This document shows positions 19,332 through 27,890 of a stretch of DNA of 64,000 bases, in pieces. Each line of letters opens with the position of its first letter. Within the stretch, counting starts at the first letter, position 1. This DNA is from Flavobacterium sp. 9 (GTDB lineage: Bacteria; Bacteroidota; Bacteroidia; Flavobacteriales; Flavobacteriaceae), in NCBI RefSeq assembly GCF_002754195.1, contig NZ_PEEU01000001.1:4464001-4528000 (forward strand). The letters run 5' to 3'. Position numbers and translations under genes: made by a program. Below the pieces are notes generated by a model. The model ran no database searches. It was given only the letters and a program-made list of their open reading frames with translations, and was not told the DNA's origin.

Positions 19332-22300
19332 TTATGTCTTTTGAAATTTCATTCGGTGTCGAGGCAAATTAATTTCATGTCCTTGCGGATAAGGTTCTCT
19401 ATGCGTAGGACTAACATCTTCCTTGATTAACTGCTGGGTTTTATATTGATCTTTAGCATCCATATATCGCGGATCTGGAATAAAAGGCATCTTGGCCATT
19501 TTGATTATTGTTATGGTTGGGAAATGATAATCAACCTCTACATTTCCTAAAAGCAGATAACAACCTCCGCCTTGAAAAGGATATTCCGCCAGACTATCCG
19601 GAAAATGAGCCGTATCAAAATAAGAACCTTCGTGGTCAATCCAGGTTCCGAAATACATATTCCCTTTTTTGGTAGGAACTTGTTTTCGGGCAATTAGATA
19701 AGCCAACATTCGAACCTGTTTTTTGTGATGCAAAACAAGATCTTTCGCCATAATATCACCGCGATATTTGGTTTGTAATAAATCAAAAACCGTACACGAT
19801 ACAGGAAAACTTAAAAGTTCGATTTCGTCAAAAGCATCTTCATATAAAGAACGTTCCAGAGTAGGAAGTTTATATTCTTTTACGGGTTCCTGCATCAACA
19901 TCAGACTTCTGTTTTCAGGTTTGAAATTGTTTAAAAGCAAACTGGCAATGACCAAAAGCTGATTTTTGGTTTTTCCTGTAAAGCGAAAAGCATCTATAAA
20001 AATCAGGATTTTCATGCTTTCAATTCCAATGGGTATTCGGTTGATGAAGTCTTCTAGAGAAAGAAAATCACCATTTTTCTCCCGATCCGATTCGATTAAA
20101 TGAGCCGTTTTAGATTCAAGACTTTGCAAATGCATAAAACCAAGATAAATATCAGTTCCGTAAACGGTAGTTTGATATTCACTTTTATTCACACACGGAT
20201 TCATGATCGTTCCGCCAGACATACGTGCTTCGTGAACATAAACTTCGGTTCTGTAAAATCCGCCCTGATTGTTGATTACCGCTGTCATAAACTCTACAGG
20301 ATAATTAATCTTTAGATATAAACTTTGGTAACTCTCTACGGCATATGAAGCCGAGTGCGCTTTACAAAACGAAAACCCTGCAAAAGATTCAATCTGACGG
20401 TAAATTTCCTGACTAAGTTCTTCGGGATGTCCTTTCTGAGCGCAACAAGCAAAGAAATTATCTTTTACTTTTTGTAAAGCCTTCATAGAACGTCCTTTTC
20501 CGGACATAGCACGACGCAGAATATCGCCATCAGGAGCCGGAAGTCCACCATAATGTTGGGCAATTTTTATCACATCTTCCTGATACACCATAATCCCGTA
20601 AGTTTCGCCAAGATGTTCCTTAAAAACTTCATGAAAATATTGAAACTGATCTGGATTATTATGACGAAAAATATACTCTTTCATCATTCCGGATTGCGCT
20701 ACGCCGGGACGAATAATAGACGAAGCTGCTACAAGAATTTTATAATTATCACAATTAAGTCGGCGTAATAATCCGCGCATGGCTGGACTTTCGATATAAA
20801 AACAGCCAATAGTTTGGCCTTGAGCCAAATGAATATTGCATACAGCTTCATCTTTAGAAATCGAAGTATTACGAATATCAACTTTTATGCCTCTGTTTTT
20901 CTCAATTAATTTTACGCTATCATCAATATGACCAATACCACGTTGACTTAAAATATCGAATTTTTCGAAACCAATTTCTTCTGCAATATGCATGTCAAAA
21001 AGCACGATAGGAAATCCTTTTGGAGGCATTTCCAGAGGCGTATAATTAGTAATTGGTTCTTCAGAAATGATAATACCACAAGCGTGCATACTACGCTGAT
21101 TTGGATATTTATTCATCATAATACTGTATTCCTGAACCAATTTTACAATAGAATTGGTTTCATGTAATGCCATCGGATTTTTGGCTAACATGTCTAATTC
21201 TTCTTTCGGAAGACCAAATACTTTTCCGACTTCTCTAAAAATAGAGCGATGTTTGAATTCTACATTGGTTCCGCAAAAAGCAACATGATCGCGACCGTAT
21301 TTATCGAATATATATTCTAAAATTGTATTGCGTTCTTTCCAGCTCCAATCGATATCAAAATCAGGAGGACTTTTTCGATTTAAATTCAAAAAACGCTCAA
21401 AATATAGGTCTAATTCTATCGGACAGATATCGGTAATTCCCAGACAATAGGCAATAATACTATTGGCGCCGCTACCACGACCAATGTGCATAAAACCCAG
21501 ACTATTACTATAACGAACAATATCCCAAGTGATTAAAAAATAACCACTGAACTCTAATTCATCAACTACTTTTAATTCTTTTTCTATACGTGCTTTTGCA
21601 AGCGTATTTTCTTTTCCATAACGCCATAATAAACCGTCATAAGCCAATTCTCTAAGTTTTGCTATATCACTTTCACGATTTTCAGTAAAGAACTTTTTAT
21701 TTTTAGGAGTCGTAAAATCATATTCAAAATTGCAAGAATCGGTTATTTGCTGAGTGTTGGCTATAATTTCAGGATAATTCTCATAATAAGGTAAAAGCGA
21801 TTCTAAAGGCAACATTTTCTCAGAAGTTCTGCAATAATCAGCTTCTGTAAGTTTTGATAAAATAATATTAGTATCTATCGCACGAAGAATTTTATGCAGA
21901 TTAAATTCTCTTTTGTTACTGAAGGTTACGGATTGAAGAATCACCATTTTCGGAATTCTGCGTTTAAATTCAGAAGTAAAAAGTTTAGAAACTTCATCCG
22001 GACGAATTCCGATAAATTCATTTTCACGCAATTCCTTTGGAGCATTTTCTAAAGTATAAATCACAAAAACCGACTCGAATTCCGGAGCAATCAAAGGGAG
22101 AGATTCTCCACTGAAATTATGATCCGTTAAAAACCGATTCATTTCGCCAAGTCCGCTTGCATTTTTGGCTAAGCCAACATAACGCAATTGATGATTAGAA
22201 CGAAATTCTATTCCCACAAGAGGTTTAATATCAGCTTTATAACAAGCTCTTATAAAATCATAAATTCCCGTTACAGTATTAATATCTGTAAGCGCCATAG

Positions 22301-22394
22301 CTTTTACACCGCAAGAAACGCCCTGCTCGATAAGTGTATCGAGCGAAATCGTGCCGTAGCGAAGTGAGTGAAAAGAATGACAGTTGAGATACAT
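19332..22394 (-). CDS. dnaE2: DnaE2-like error-prone DNA polymerase III alpha subunit
   Basis: This is a C-family DNA polymerase of 1020 aa, shorter than replicative DnaE and close to the DnaE2/ImuC class used in damage-induced mutagenesis. Palm aspartates are present in PDFDIDW, and a further conserved Asp occurs in KFDILSQRGIGH. The thumb/finger motif GRGSGANS and a C-terminal OB-fold region (about 880-970) are visible. The N-terminal PHP domain looks degenerate: the usual HxH start reads NCHSFHS, and the TDH motif reads TDIN. The start codon directly abuts the dinB stop (TAA-ATG), so the two polymerases are co-translated. A housekeeping DnaE would be expected elsewhere on the chromosome. 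Confidence 0.87.
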   Translation of the reverse strand: MYLNCHSFHSLRYGTISLDTLIEQGVSCGVKAMALTDINTVTGIYDFIRACYKADIKPLVGIEFRSNHQLRYVGLAKNASGLGEMNRFLTDHNFSGESLPLIAPEFESVFVIYTLENAPKELRENEFIGIRPDEVSKLFTSEFKRRIPKMVILQSVTFSNKREFNLHKILRAIDTNIILSKLTEADYCRTSEKMLPLESLLPYYENYPEIIANTQQITDSCNFEYDFTTPKNKKFFTENRESDIAKLRELAYDGLLWRYGKENTLAKARIEKELKVVDELEFSGYFLITWDIVRYSNSLGFMHIGRGSGANSIIAYCLGITDICPIELDLYFERFLNLNRKSPPDFDIDWSWKERNTILEYIFDKYGRDHVAFCGTNVEFKHRSIFREVGKVFGLPKEELDMLAKNPMALHETNSIVKLVQEYSIMMNKYPNQRSMHACGIIISEEPITNYTPLEMPPKGFPIVLFDMHIAEEIGFEKFDILSQRGIGHIDDSVKLIEKNRGIKVDIRNTSISKDEAVCNIHLAQGQTIGCFYIESPAMRGLLRRLNCDNYKILVAASSIIRPGVAQSGMMKEYIFRHNNPDQFQYFHEVFKEHLGETYGIMVYQEDVIKIAQHYGGLPAPDGDILRRAMSGKGRSMKALQKVKDNFFACCAQKGHPEELSQEIYRQIESFAGFSFCKAHSASYAVESYQSLYLKINYPVEFMTAVINNQGGFYRTEVYVHEARMSGGTIMNPCVNKSEYQTTVYGTDIYLGFMHLQSLESKTAHLIESDREKNGDFLSLEDFINRIPIGIESMKILIFIDAFRFTGKTKNQLLVIASLLLNNFKPENRSLMLMQEPVKEYKLPTLERSLYEDAFDEIELLSFPVSCTVFDLLQTKYRGDIMAKDLVLHHKKQVRMLAYLIARKQVPTKKGNMYFGTWIDHEGSYFDTAHFPDSLAEYPFQGGGCYLLLGNVEVDYHFPTITIIKMAKMPFIPDPRYMDAKDQYKTQQLIKEDVSPTHREPYPQGHEINLPRHRMKFQKT

Positions 22395-23576
22395 TTATTT
22401 GTTACGTTTTAAAATTTCGTCTTTATTATTAGGTTTGAAATGAGCTCCGGCGCAACGCATTACGGCATCAAAACCATAACGACTTTTCATTTTATCCATC
22501 GCAGCATAAAGCGAAAGCATTTCCTCAGTATCTTCAAAAAGATCAATTTGATACGTGCCACGAACTAATCCGCTAAAGCGAATACCAATTAAACGCAATC
22601 GCATACGACGCTGATACACTTTATCAAAAAGTTCCATTACATTTTTGGTCAGAATATGATCTGCTGACGTATACGCTATTTTGCATTGTTTGGTTTCAGT
22701 ATCAAAATTGACATAGCGTATTTTAACTGTAATTGTTGAAGTTAACCATTGTTCTGATCGCAATTGAAAAGCCAGTTTTTCGATCATTCCGATAAGTATT
22801 CTTTTGAGTTTTTCGATATCAATTGTGTCTTGAGAAAAAGTATGTTCGGTTGAAATTGATTTTCTTTCTGTATAAGGTTCTACGGGCGTATTATCGATTC
22901 CGTTGGCCTTTTTCCAGATATCCAGACCGTTTTTGCCAATCATTTGTTGTAAAACTTCGGCAGGCATTTCAGATAAAGTCTGAATTGTACGAACACCAAT
23001 TCTTGATAAAAGCTGAAAAGTAACATTACCCACCATTGGTATTTTCTGAATCGATAACGGATTTAAAAACGCTTGTACACCATTTTCCGGAATTTCTAAA
23101 TTTCCTTTTGGTTTTCCTTCGCCCGTTGCAATTTTAGAAACCGTTTTATTGATAGATAGTGAAAAACTAATAGGTAATCCGGTTTCTCTAATTACAGATT
23201 TTGCCAGTTCATCCGTCCATTTATAACTTCCGTGAAATTTGTCCATTCCGGTAATATCAAGATAGAATTCATCGATACTGGCTTTCTCCATTATCGGTGC
23301 TTTTTCCTGAATAACCTGCGTAACATTATGCGACAATTGAGAGTATAATTCCATATCACCTTTAATAATTTTCGCCTGCGGACAAAGTTTCATCGCCATA
23401 TGAATGGGCATCGCTGAGCGTACTCCAAAACGTCTGGCTTCATACGAACAAGAGGCTACAACACCACGATCACCGCCTCCAATAATTAACGGAATTCCGT
23501 CTAATTCTGAGTTAGTTAACCTTTCGCAGGATACAAAAAAAGTATCCAAATCCATGTGTACAATTGCCCGTGCCAT
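22395..23576 (-). CDS. dinB: Y-family DNA polymerase IV (DinB-like)
   Basis: This 393-aa translesion polymerase has the catalytic acids in HMDLDTFFVSCE (residues 7-18) and in KASIDEFYLD near 100. A helix-hairpin-helix region lies near 170-200 (IPMVGNVTFQLLSRIG), with a little-finger domain at about 240-350. It is the first gene of the presumed damage operon and is divergent from an XRE-S24 regulator. The C-terminal tail is basic (NNKDEILKRNK), and a clamp-binding motif is not obvious. It takes the place that ImuB holds in imuABC cassettes, but it retains its catalytic residues, so it should be an active polymerase. Confidence 0.92.
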   Translation of the reverse strand: MARAIVHMDLDTFFVSCERLTNSELDGIPLIIGGGDRGVVASCSYEARRFGVRSAMPIHMAMKLCPQAKIIKGDMELYSQLSHNVTQVIQEKAPIMEKASIDEFYLDITGMDKFHGSYKWTDELAKSVIRETGLPISFSLSINKTVSKIATGEGKPKGNLEIPENGVQAFLNPLSIQKIPMVGNVTFQLLSRIGVRTIQTLSEMPAEVLQQMIGKNGLDIWKKANGIDNTPVEPYTERKSISTEHTFSQDTIDIEKLKRILIGMIEKLAFQLRSEQWLTSTITVKIRYVNFDTETKQCKIAYTSADHILTKNVMELFDKVYQRRMRLRLIGIRFSGLVRGTYQIDLFEDTEEMLSLYAAMDKMKSRYGFDAVMRCAGAHFKPNNKDEILKRNK

Positions 23577-23580
23577 CTCC

Positions 23581-23635
23581 TTGTTTTTGTATAAAACAAA
23601 ATTAGTACAGATGATAACATTTTTTTGTATATTTG
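23581..23635. promoter_or_regulatory. Divergent promoter/operator of dinB operon and XRE-S24 gene
   Basis: The 85-bp spacer carries two -7 boxes. TAATTTTG on the minus strand (23604-23597) faces dinB, and TATATTTG on the plus strand (23628-23635) faces the regulator. Overlapping the dinB start region is the inverted repeat TTGTTTT-N5-AAAACAA (23581-23599). The decamer TTTTTGTATA occurs twice, at 23584-23593 and 23622-23631, each copy touching or next to one promoter. These are the natural candidates for regulator binding. Confidence 0.5.
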
Positions 23636-23661
23636 TTGTTCCAAATTATAACAAATTAATT

Positions 23662-24435
23662 ATGTCTTTATTTTCAGATAACATCAGAGCATTGAGGGTT
23701 AAGCATAAAATATCGCAAGAGAAATTAGCTGAAAACCTTAGAATTACCCGAGGAAGATACGTTAAATACGAGGACGGAACCTCTGAGGCACCGTACGATA
23801 TCTTAAAGCAAATTGCCTTATATTTTCATATGAGTATTGACTTATTATTGTCTGTCGATATACGAAAGATAAACATTGAAAACTTGATAAAATTGGAAGG
23901 TAACCGACTTATTTTACCAATACAAGTAGATAGTTTTGGAGAGAATTATATCGAAATTGTATCTCAAAAAGCAAAAGCAGGTTATCTAAACGGTTATGCC
24001 GATCCGGAATATATTGAAAGTCTACAGCAAGTTTCACTTCCGTTTTTAGGACCTGGAAAACACCGCGGATTTCCTGTTGAAGGCGATTCAATGCCACCAC
24101 ACGAAGACGGTTCTATTATTATTGGTCGTTATGTAGAAAGGCTGGGAGAGGTGATGGATGGCAGAACCTATATTCTGATTACCAAAAATGAAGGAATGGT
24201 CTACAAACGTCTGAACAAGAACAAAAAGAATGCTTTGGTTTTGGAATCAGACAATCGTTTTTATCCAAATTATGAAGTGAAAGCCTCAGATATTTTAGAG
24301 ATCTGGGAATACGAATGCAGCATTGGCCGAAGCGATAAACGACACGAAGCTACAGAATCTCAAAGTATGAAAGATTTGCTTCTAGAAGTAAAACGAGAAG
24401 TTATGGAGATTAAGAATAATACTTCGAATGCGTAA
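23662..24435 (+). CDS. XRE family regulator with S24 (LexA-like) peptidase domain
   Basis: This 257-aa repressor-type protein has an N-terminal XRE helix-turn-helix (about 5-62) and a C-terminal S24 domain. The self-cleavage geometry of LexA is complete: a scissile-type Ala106-Gly107 in KAKAGYL, the nucleophile Ser143 in GDSMPP, and the general base Lys182 in MVYKRL. The spacings are about 36 and 75 residues, close to LexA (A84-G85, S119, K156). The ATG at 23662 is chosen because upstream codons run antisense through dinB and across the promoter. The gene is divergent from dinB-dnaE2, so it probably represses that operon until DNA damage triggers cleavage. It could also be read as a phage repressor, but no phage genes are nearby. 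Confidence 0.88.
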   Translation: MSLFSDNIRALRVKHKISQEKLAENLRITRGRYVKYEDGTSEAPYDILKQIALYFHMSIDLLLSVDIRKINIENLIKLEGNRLILPIQVDSFGENYIEIVSQKAKAGYLNGYADPEYIESLQQVSLPFLGPGKHRGFPVEGDSMPPHEDGSIIIGRYVERLGEVMDGRTYILITKNEGMVYKRLNKNKKNALVLESDNRFYPNYEVKASDILEIWEYECSIGRSDKRHEATESQSMKDLLLEVKREVMEIKNNTSNA

Positions 24436-24475
24436 AAAAATCTAGAAATAAAAGTTTGTATTCTCAGATTCGAAT

Positions 24476-24539
24476 GTCAGTCTGAGCGGAGTCGAAGACC
24501 TTTTGTGTTATAAAGTCCTTCGACTTCGCTCAGGATGAC
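24476..24539. repeat. Inverted repeat of the GTCGAAGGA type
   Basis: The arms 24476-24500 and 24515-24539 (CTGAGCGxAGTCGAAGxxC and its complement) form a strong hairpin between the convergent XRE-S24 and PAP2 genes. It may serve as a terminator and resembles widely dispersed intergenic palindromes of bacterial genomes. Confidence 0.75.
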
Positions 24540-24557
24540 AATAGTAATGGAAAAAAT

Positions 24558-25319
24558 CTAAAAAACCTTCACAAATCCCAACCCATATTGTTGCCCATTA
24601 TAAAAAGGCATTATCATAGAAGTTGATTTACTTTCGGAAGATGATTTAAAAAGTTTTCTGGTAATATACGGATTCATCCAATACGCCAGTTTCGTACTCA
24701 AAATCCCGATTCCGGCTCCGGCAGCAACATCGGTTAGCCAATGACGATTGTTGTAAATTCTAAATAATCCCGTTCCGGTTGCAACGGCATAACCTGCAAT
24801 TCCGTACCAAATTGATTTGTCTTTGTATTCCTGCCATAAAAACTCGGCTCCGGCAAAAGCAGTTGCCGTATGTCCGGAAGGGAACGAATTATTACTGCTT
24901 CCGTCTGGGCGTTCTTCATGTACGATTGACTTTAATCCCAAGACCGTTGAAGCCATAATAACATACGAAGTCACAAATATCACAGAACGATCCCGCATAT
25001 TATTCTTGCCTTTTACGCCAAAAGCGTTCAAAGCATAAACAGATGCTGCAGGCGCATATTGCGAGAAATCATCAATAGTGATTTTGTTGTCAATGTCCTC
25101 AGTAACTTCACTCTGGATTTGATGATTGAAACTTAAAAGTTGATCATTTCCAATTCCAATTACGCCATAACCAATTAATACTCCCGGAATAATTAATTGT
25201 TTGTAATTGAATTTCAAGTTGTGCGAAGTACTGTCAATTTTAGTTATCGAATCATTTTGTTGCGCATTTGCACTCAAAAAACCGAATAAAAACATCAGAG
25301 AAATCGTTTTGTAAAACAT
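24558..25319 (-). CDS. PAP2 family phosphatase
   Basis: This 253-aa protein has a signal peptide (cleavage near SANAQQ) and a type 2 phosphatidic acid phosphatase domain. The three family motifs are visible: K-x6-RP (KSIVHEERP), PSGH (SFPSGHTATA) and R-x5-H-x3-D (RIYNNRHWLTD). It is predicted to dephosphorylate lipid phosphates or undecaprenyl pyrophosphate on the periplasmic side. The substrate cannot be fixed from sequence. It is transcribed alone; the last residues are rather hydrophilic and lack a sorting tail. Confidence 0.9.
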   Translation of the reverse strand: MFYKTISLMFLFGFLSANAQQNDSITKIDSTSHNLKFNYKQLIIPGVLIGYGVIGIGNDQLLSFNHQIQSEVTEDIDNKITIDDFSQYAPAASVYALNAFGVKGKNNMRDRSVIFVTSYVIMASTVLGLKSIVHEERPDGSSNNSFPSGHTATAFAGAEFLWQEYKDKSIWYGIAGYAVATGTGLFRIYNNRHWLTDVAAGAGIGILSTKLAYWMNPYITRKLFKSSSESKSTSMIMPFYNGQQYGLGFVKVF

Positions 25320-25431
25320 CTTTCGTTATTGTTATAAGTTGCAATAATAACGAATGTTCGATTCAAGTATTTTTGGCTTAATCTAACCTTAAGTCAATAT
25401 TAATCTGTTGGTTTTAAATGGGATAGTTGTA

Positions 25432-25917
25432 TTAAGATTGGCTAAATTTATTTGATTTATATTTCATTCCGGTTTTTATTCCTAAAAGGCTTTGAAGTAT
25501 TATAAGTATAACTTGAAGAAATAAAAGTAAATAAAAGAAATTCTGATAATTATTTCCTTTTACTTCAACAACTCCTCCAGAAAGAGGAGGATATTCGATT
25601 GATCCTGCAAGCTCAATTTGGGAGTTTACATAAATTAGTAAGTAAGTAAAAAGAATTATTGTTAATAAATTAAAAGTAAGAAAAATAAAGTTAGCTATTA
25701 GATTGTTGAATTTTCCAATAAAAACTCTAACTAAGTAAATAAAGAAAAAAATGCTGATAAAAAAAGGAATCAATATTGTAAATGGCTTTATGGCATAATA
25801 AGTGTCTTTTATATTGATTACGACATTTTCACTTATTCCAAATAAGAAATAAAAAGAGACTAAAATAACAATTGAAGTTCCTAAAAAACAAAATGTTTCT
25901 TTGTAAAGTTTTTGCAT
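25432..25917 (-). CDS. Hypothetical integral membrane protein
   Basis: No family is recognised. The ATG at 25917 gives 161 aa with four hydrophobic segments (about residues 9-31, 46-68, 77-99 and 130-150). A short loop before the last segment contains SIEYPPLSGGVVEVKG. The frame is open eight codons further upstream to a TTG, but the ATG is preferred. It lies between the PAP2 gene and the kdp-associated kinase on the same strand. Codon use is as AT-rich as its neighbours, so it is probably a real gene, but its function is unknown. Confidence 0.6.
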   Translation of the reverse strand: MQKLYKETFCFLGTSIVILVSFYFLFGISENVVINIKDTYYAIKPFTILIPFFISIFFFIYLVRVFIGKFNNLIANFIFLTFNLLTIILFTYLLIYVNSQIELAGSIEYPPLSGGVVEVKGNNYQNFFYLLLFLQVILIILQSLLGIKTGMKYKSNKFSQS

Positions 25918-25968
25918 AAATGTTTTAGTTAGTAAACTCAAAAATAAAACAATTTACATTCTAAATAG

Positions 25969-27690
25969 CTAAACCTTCAACGAAAACCAAAAAGTACTTC
26001 CTAAACCTAAATTACTTTCAACACCAATATTACCATTTTGAGCTTCGATAAATTCTTTGCTAATCGCTAATCCCAATCCCGTTCCTGATTTTTGACTTCC
26101 CGGAATCTGGAAATATTTATCGAAAACTTTGTCTTTATATCTCGCGTCAATTCCTTTTCCGGTGTCTATTACCTGAAAAACAATCTGATCTTTTTCTTCT
26201 TTTAATTTAATGATGATCGTACTTTTTTCGGAAGAATATGTAATCGCATTCGATAGATAATTAATCAAAACCCAACCCGTTTTTTCGCTGTCGGCTTTTA
26301 CATTTTGGAGATTTTCATCAGCATCAATAATTAGTTTGATTTGTTTTTGATCTGCTTGAACTTTTACAGCTTCAGTCGCATAATTTACAATAGCATATGG
26401 ATTACTTTTTTCGATATTCAACTGAATATTTCCAGTTTCTAATTGCGATAAATTAAGTAATTCGCCAGTAATTTTCAATAACCTTTGGCTATCATCTTTA
26501 ATGCTTTCGACCAATTGTTTTTGATCGTCATTCATGTCGCCTGTTTTGGTATTTTGAAGCAATTGTAGACTTAGTTTTATAGATGCAATTGGCGTTTTTA
26601 ATTCGTGAGAAACTGTGGCAATAAAATTAGTTTTCGCAAAATCAAGTTCTTTAAATAAGGTAATATTTCGAAGAATAATGACATCACCAATATTAATTTC
26701 TTTCTCTTCTCCCGTTGGTGTTATGGTAATGTTGATTTTTTCTTTATCGAAATAACTTTCTTTTCCGTTAGCAAAAATTTTCAAAGGTTGTTTTTTCTGA
26801 GAATCAGTTGCTAATTCTTTCAAAATCAAAGACCGAATCAAATCATTTGATAAAGCCAGAGTCGAAGCTGATTTCCCGATAACATCCTCAGATTTCATTC
26901 CGATAATTTTCAGCGCTTCATCATTCACAAACAAAATAACACCTTCCTGATCCAATCCAATAATAGGATCGTGCATGTTATTGATAAGCGTTTCCAGTCG
27001 TTTCTTTTCGAAGAACAATTTGTATAAATTACTACTATTGTATTCCTCTAGCTTTTGCGCCATTGTATTAAACGATTTTGCCAAATCTCCATATTCATTA
27101 TGATTGGTAAAATGCACTCGTTCCGAATAATTTTTATTGGCGATTTCCTTAATACTCAAAGTCAATTCCTTAATAGGATTGGCAATATTATTTGGTAAAT
27201 TAATCAATAAATTAAAAGCAATTAGAAAGCATAAAGTTCCCACAATAGCAATCCATAAATTAGCGGTTTCGGCAGTATGTTTAGCGATATCACTTTTTTT
27301 CTTTATGGCATTCATATTGAGTTTCATAATCTCAAAAATGTCCTGTCTGATTTGCATTTTTAAAGATTCATCAGAACTATTTTTTTCTAAAAGAGCAAAG
27401 TTTTTCATAAGATTATCTGTTCCTTTTTTTTCTCCTTCTTCAGTAACATTTTGTGTTTGCTTCTGAAGATTTTCTTTAAAAGTAACAATCGCATTTTCTT
27501 TATTAGAATTAATTTCGTCCAACGACAAAAGCATATTTCTGGAATATTCAAGCGTATTATAATTTGCTTTCAGAATATTCTCTGTGTCTTTTTTTATCGA
27601 GAAAATATAAAAGGCACTCACCAATGTGAGTATTATTATTAGTAAAAATAATAACCCAACTCCCAGATTCAATTTAGTTTTAATTCTCAT
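25969..27690 (-). CDS. HAMP-PAS sensor histidine kinase of the kdp locus
   Basis: This 573-aa kinase has an N-terminal membrane helix (about 8-30), a sensor region of about 110 aa rich in Lys and Asn, a second helix near 145-165 and HAMP at about 166-220. PAS follows at about 230-345 (MHDPIIGLDQEGVILFVND), then HisKA with VSHELKTPIASIK. The HATPase domain has NYLSNAITYS, DTGKGI and GTGLGLAISKEF. It lies 200 nt downstream of a stand-alone KdpD N-terminal protein. In E. coli KdpD these two parts form one polypeptide, so this kinase may be the catalytic half of a split system (inference). The downstream receiver is not adjacent. Confidence 0.9.
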   Translation of the reverse strand: MRIKTKLNLGVGLLFLLIIILTLVSAFYIFSIKKDTENILKANYNTLEYSRNMLLSLDEINSNKENAIVTFKENLQKQTQNVTEEGEKKGTDNLMKNFALLEKNSSDESLKMQIRQDIFEIMKLNMNAIKKKSDIAKHTAETANLWIAIVGTLCFLIAFNLLINLPNNIANPIKELTLSIKEIANKNYSERVHFTNHNEYGDLAKSFNTMAQKLEEYNSSNLYKLFFEKKRLETLINNMHDPIIGLDQEGVILFVNDEALKIIGMKSEDVIGKSASTLALSNDLIRSLILKELATDSQKKQPLKIFANGKESYFDKEKINITITPTGEEKEINIGDVIILRNITLFKELDFAKTNFIATVSHELKTPIASIKLSLQLLQNTKTGDMNDDQKQLVESIKDDSQRLLKITGELLNLSQLETGNIQLNIEKSNPYAIVNYATEAVKVQADQKQIKLIIDADENLQNVKADSEKTGWVLINYLSNAITYSSEKSTIIIKLKEEKDQIVFQVIDTGKGIDARYKDKVFDKYFQIPGSQKSGTGLGLAISKEFIEAQNGNIGVESNLGLGSTFWFSLKV

Positions 27691-27691
27691 G

Positions 27692-27720
27692 ACGTCATTG
27701 CGAGGAACGAAGCAATCTCA
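27692..27720. repeat. Half copy of the CATTGCGAGGAACGAAGCAA repeat
   Basis: GTCATTGCGAGGAACGAAGC continues to AATCTCA. The same motif forms the two arms of the inverted repeat at 30399-30490. Only one arm is present here, just upstream of the kinase start codon. Confidence 0.7.
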
Positions 27721-27890
27721 TCCTCTAAATTTAATTATTGTTTTTTTTAAACCATGTAAGTGATATAAGGAAATATAAGAAGATGCATAATTAGGAAAGG
27801 CAGTAAAAACGTTGTGTCTGCGGCTTTGCGGTTAAATTTTTCACGCATCCAATTTAAATGAACTTATATAACTTATATGGTTAGACTTTT

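Noticed and set aside
23404..23661. Longer N-terminus of the XRE-S24 regulator
   Set aside because: It would run antisense through dinB and across both promoters.
23662..24435. XRE-S24 protein as a prophage repressor
   Set aside because: No integrase, structural or lysis genes occur nearby; the divergent partner is a repair polymerase operon.
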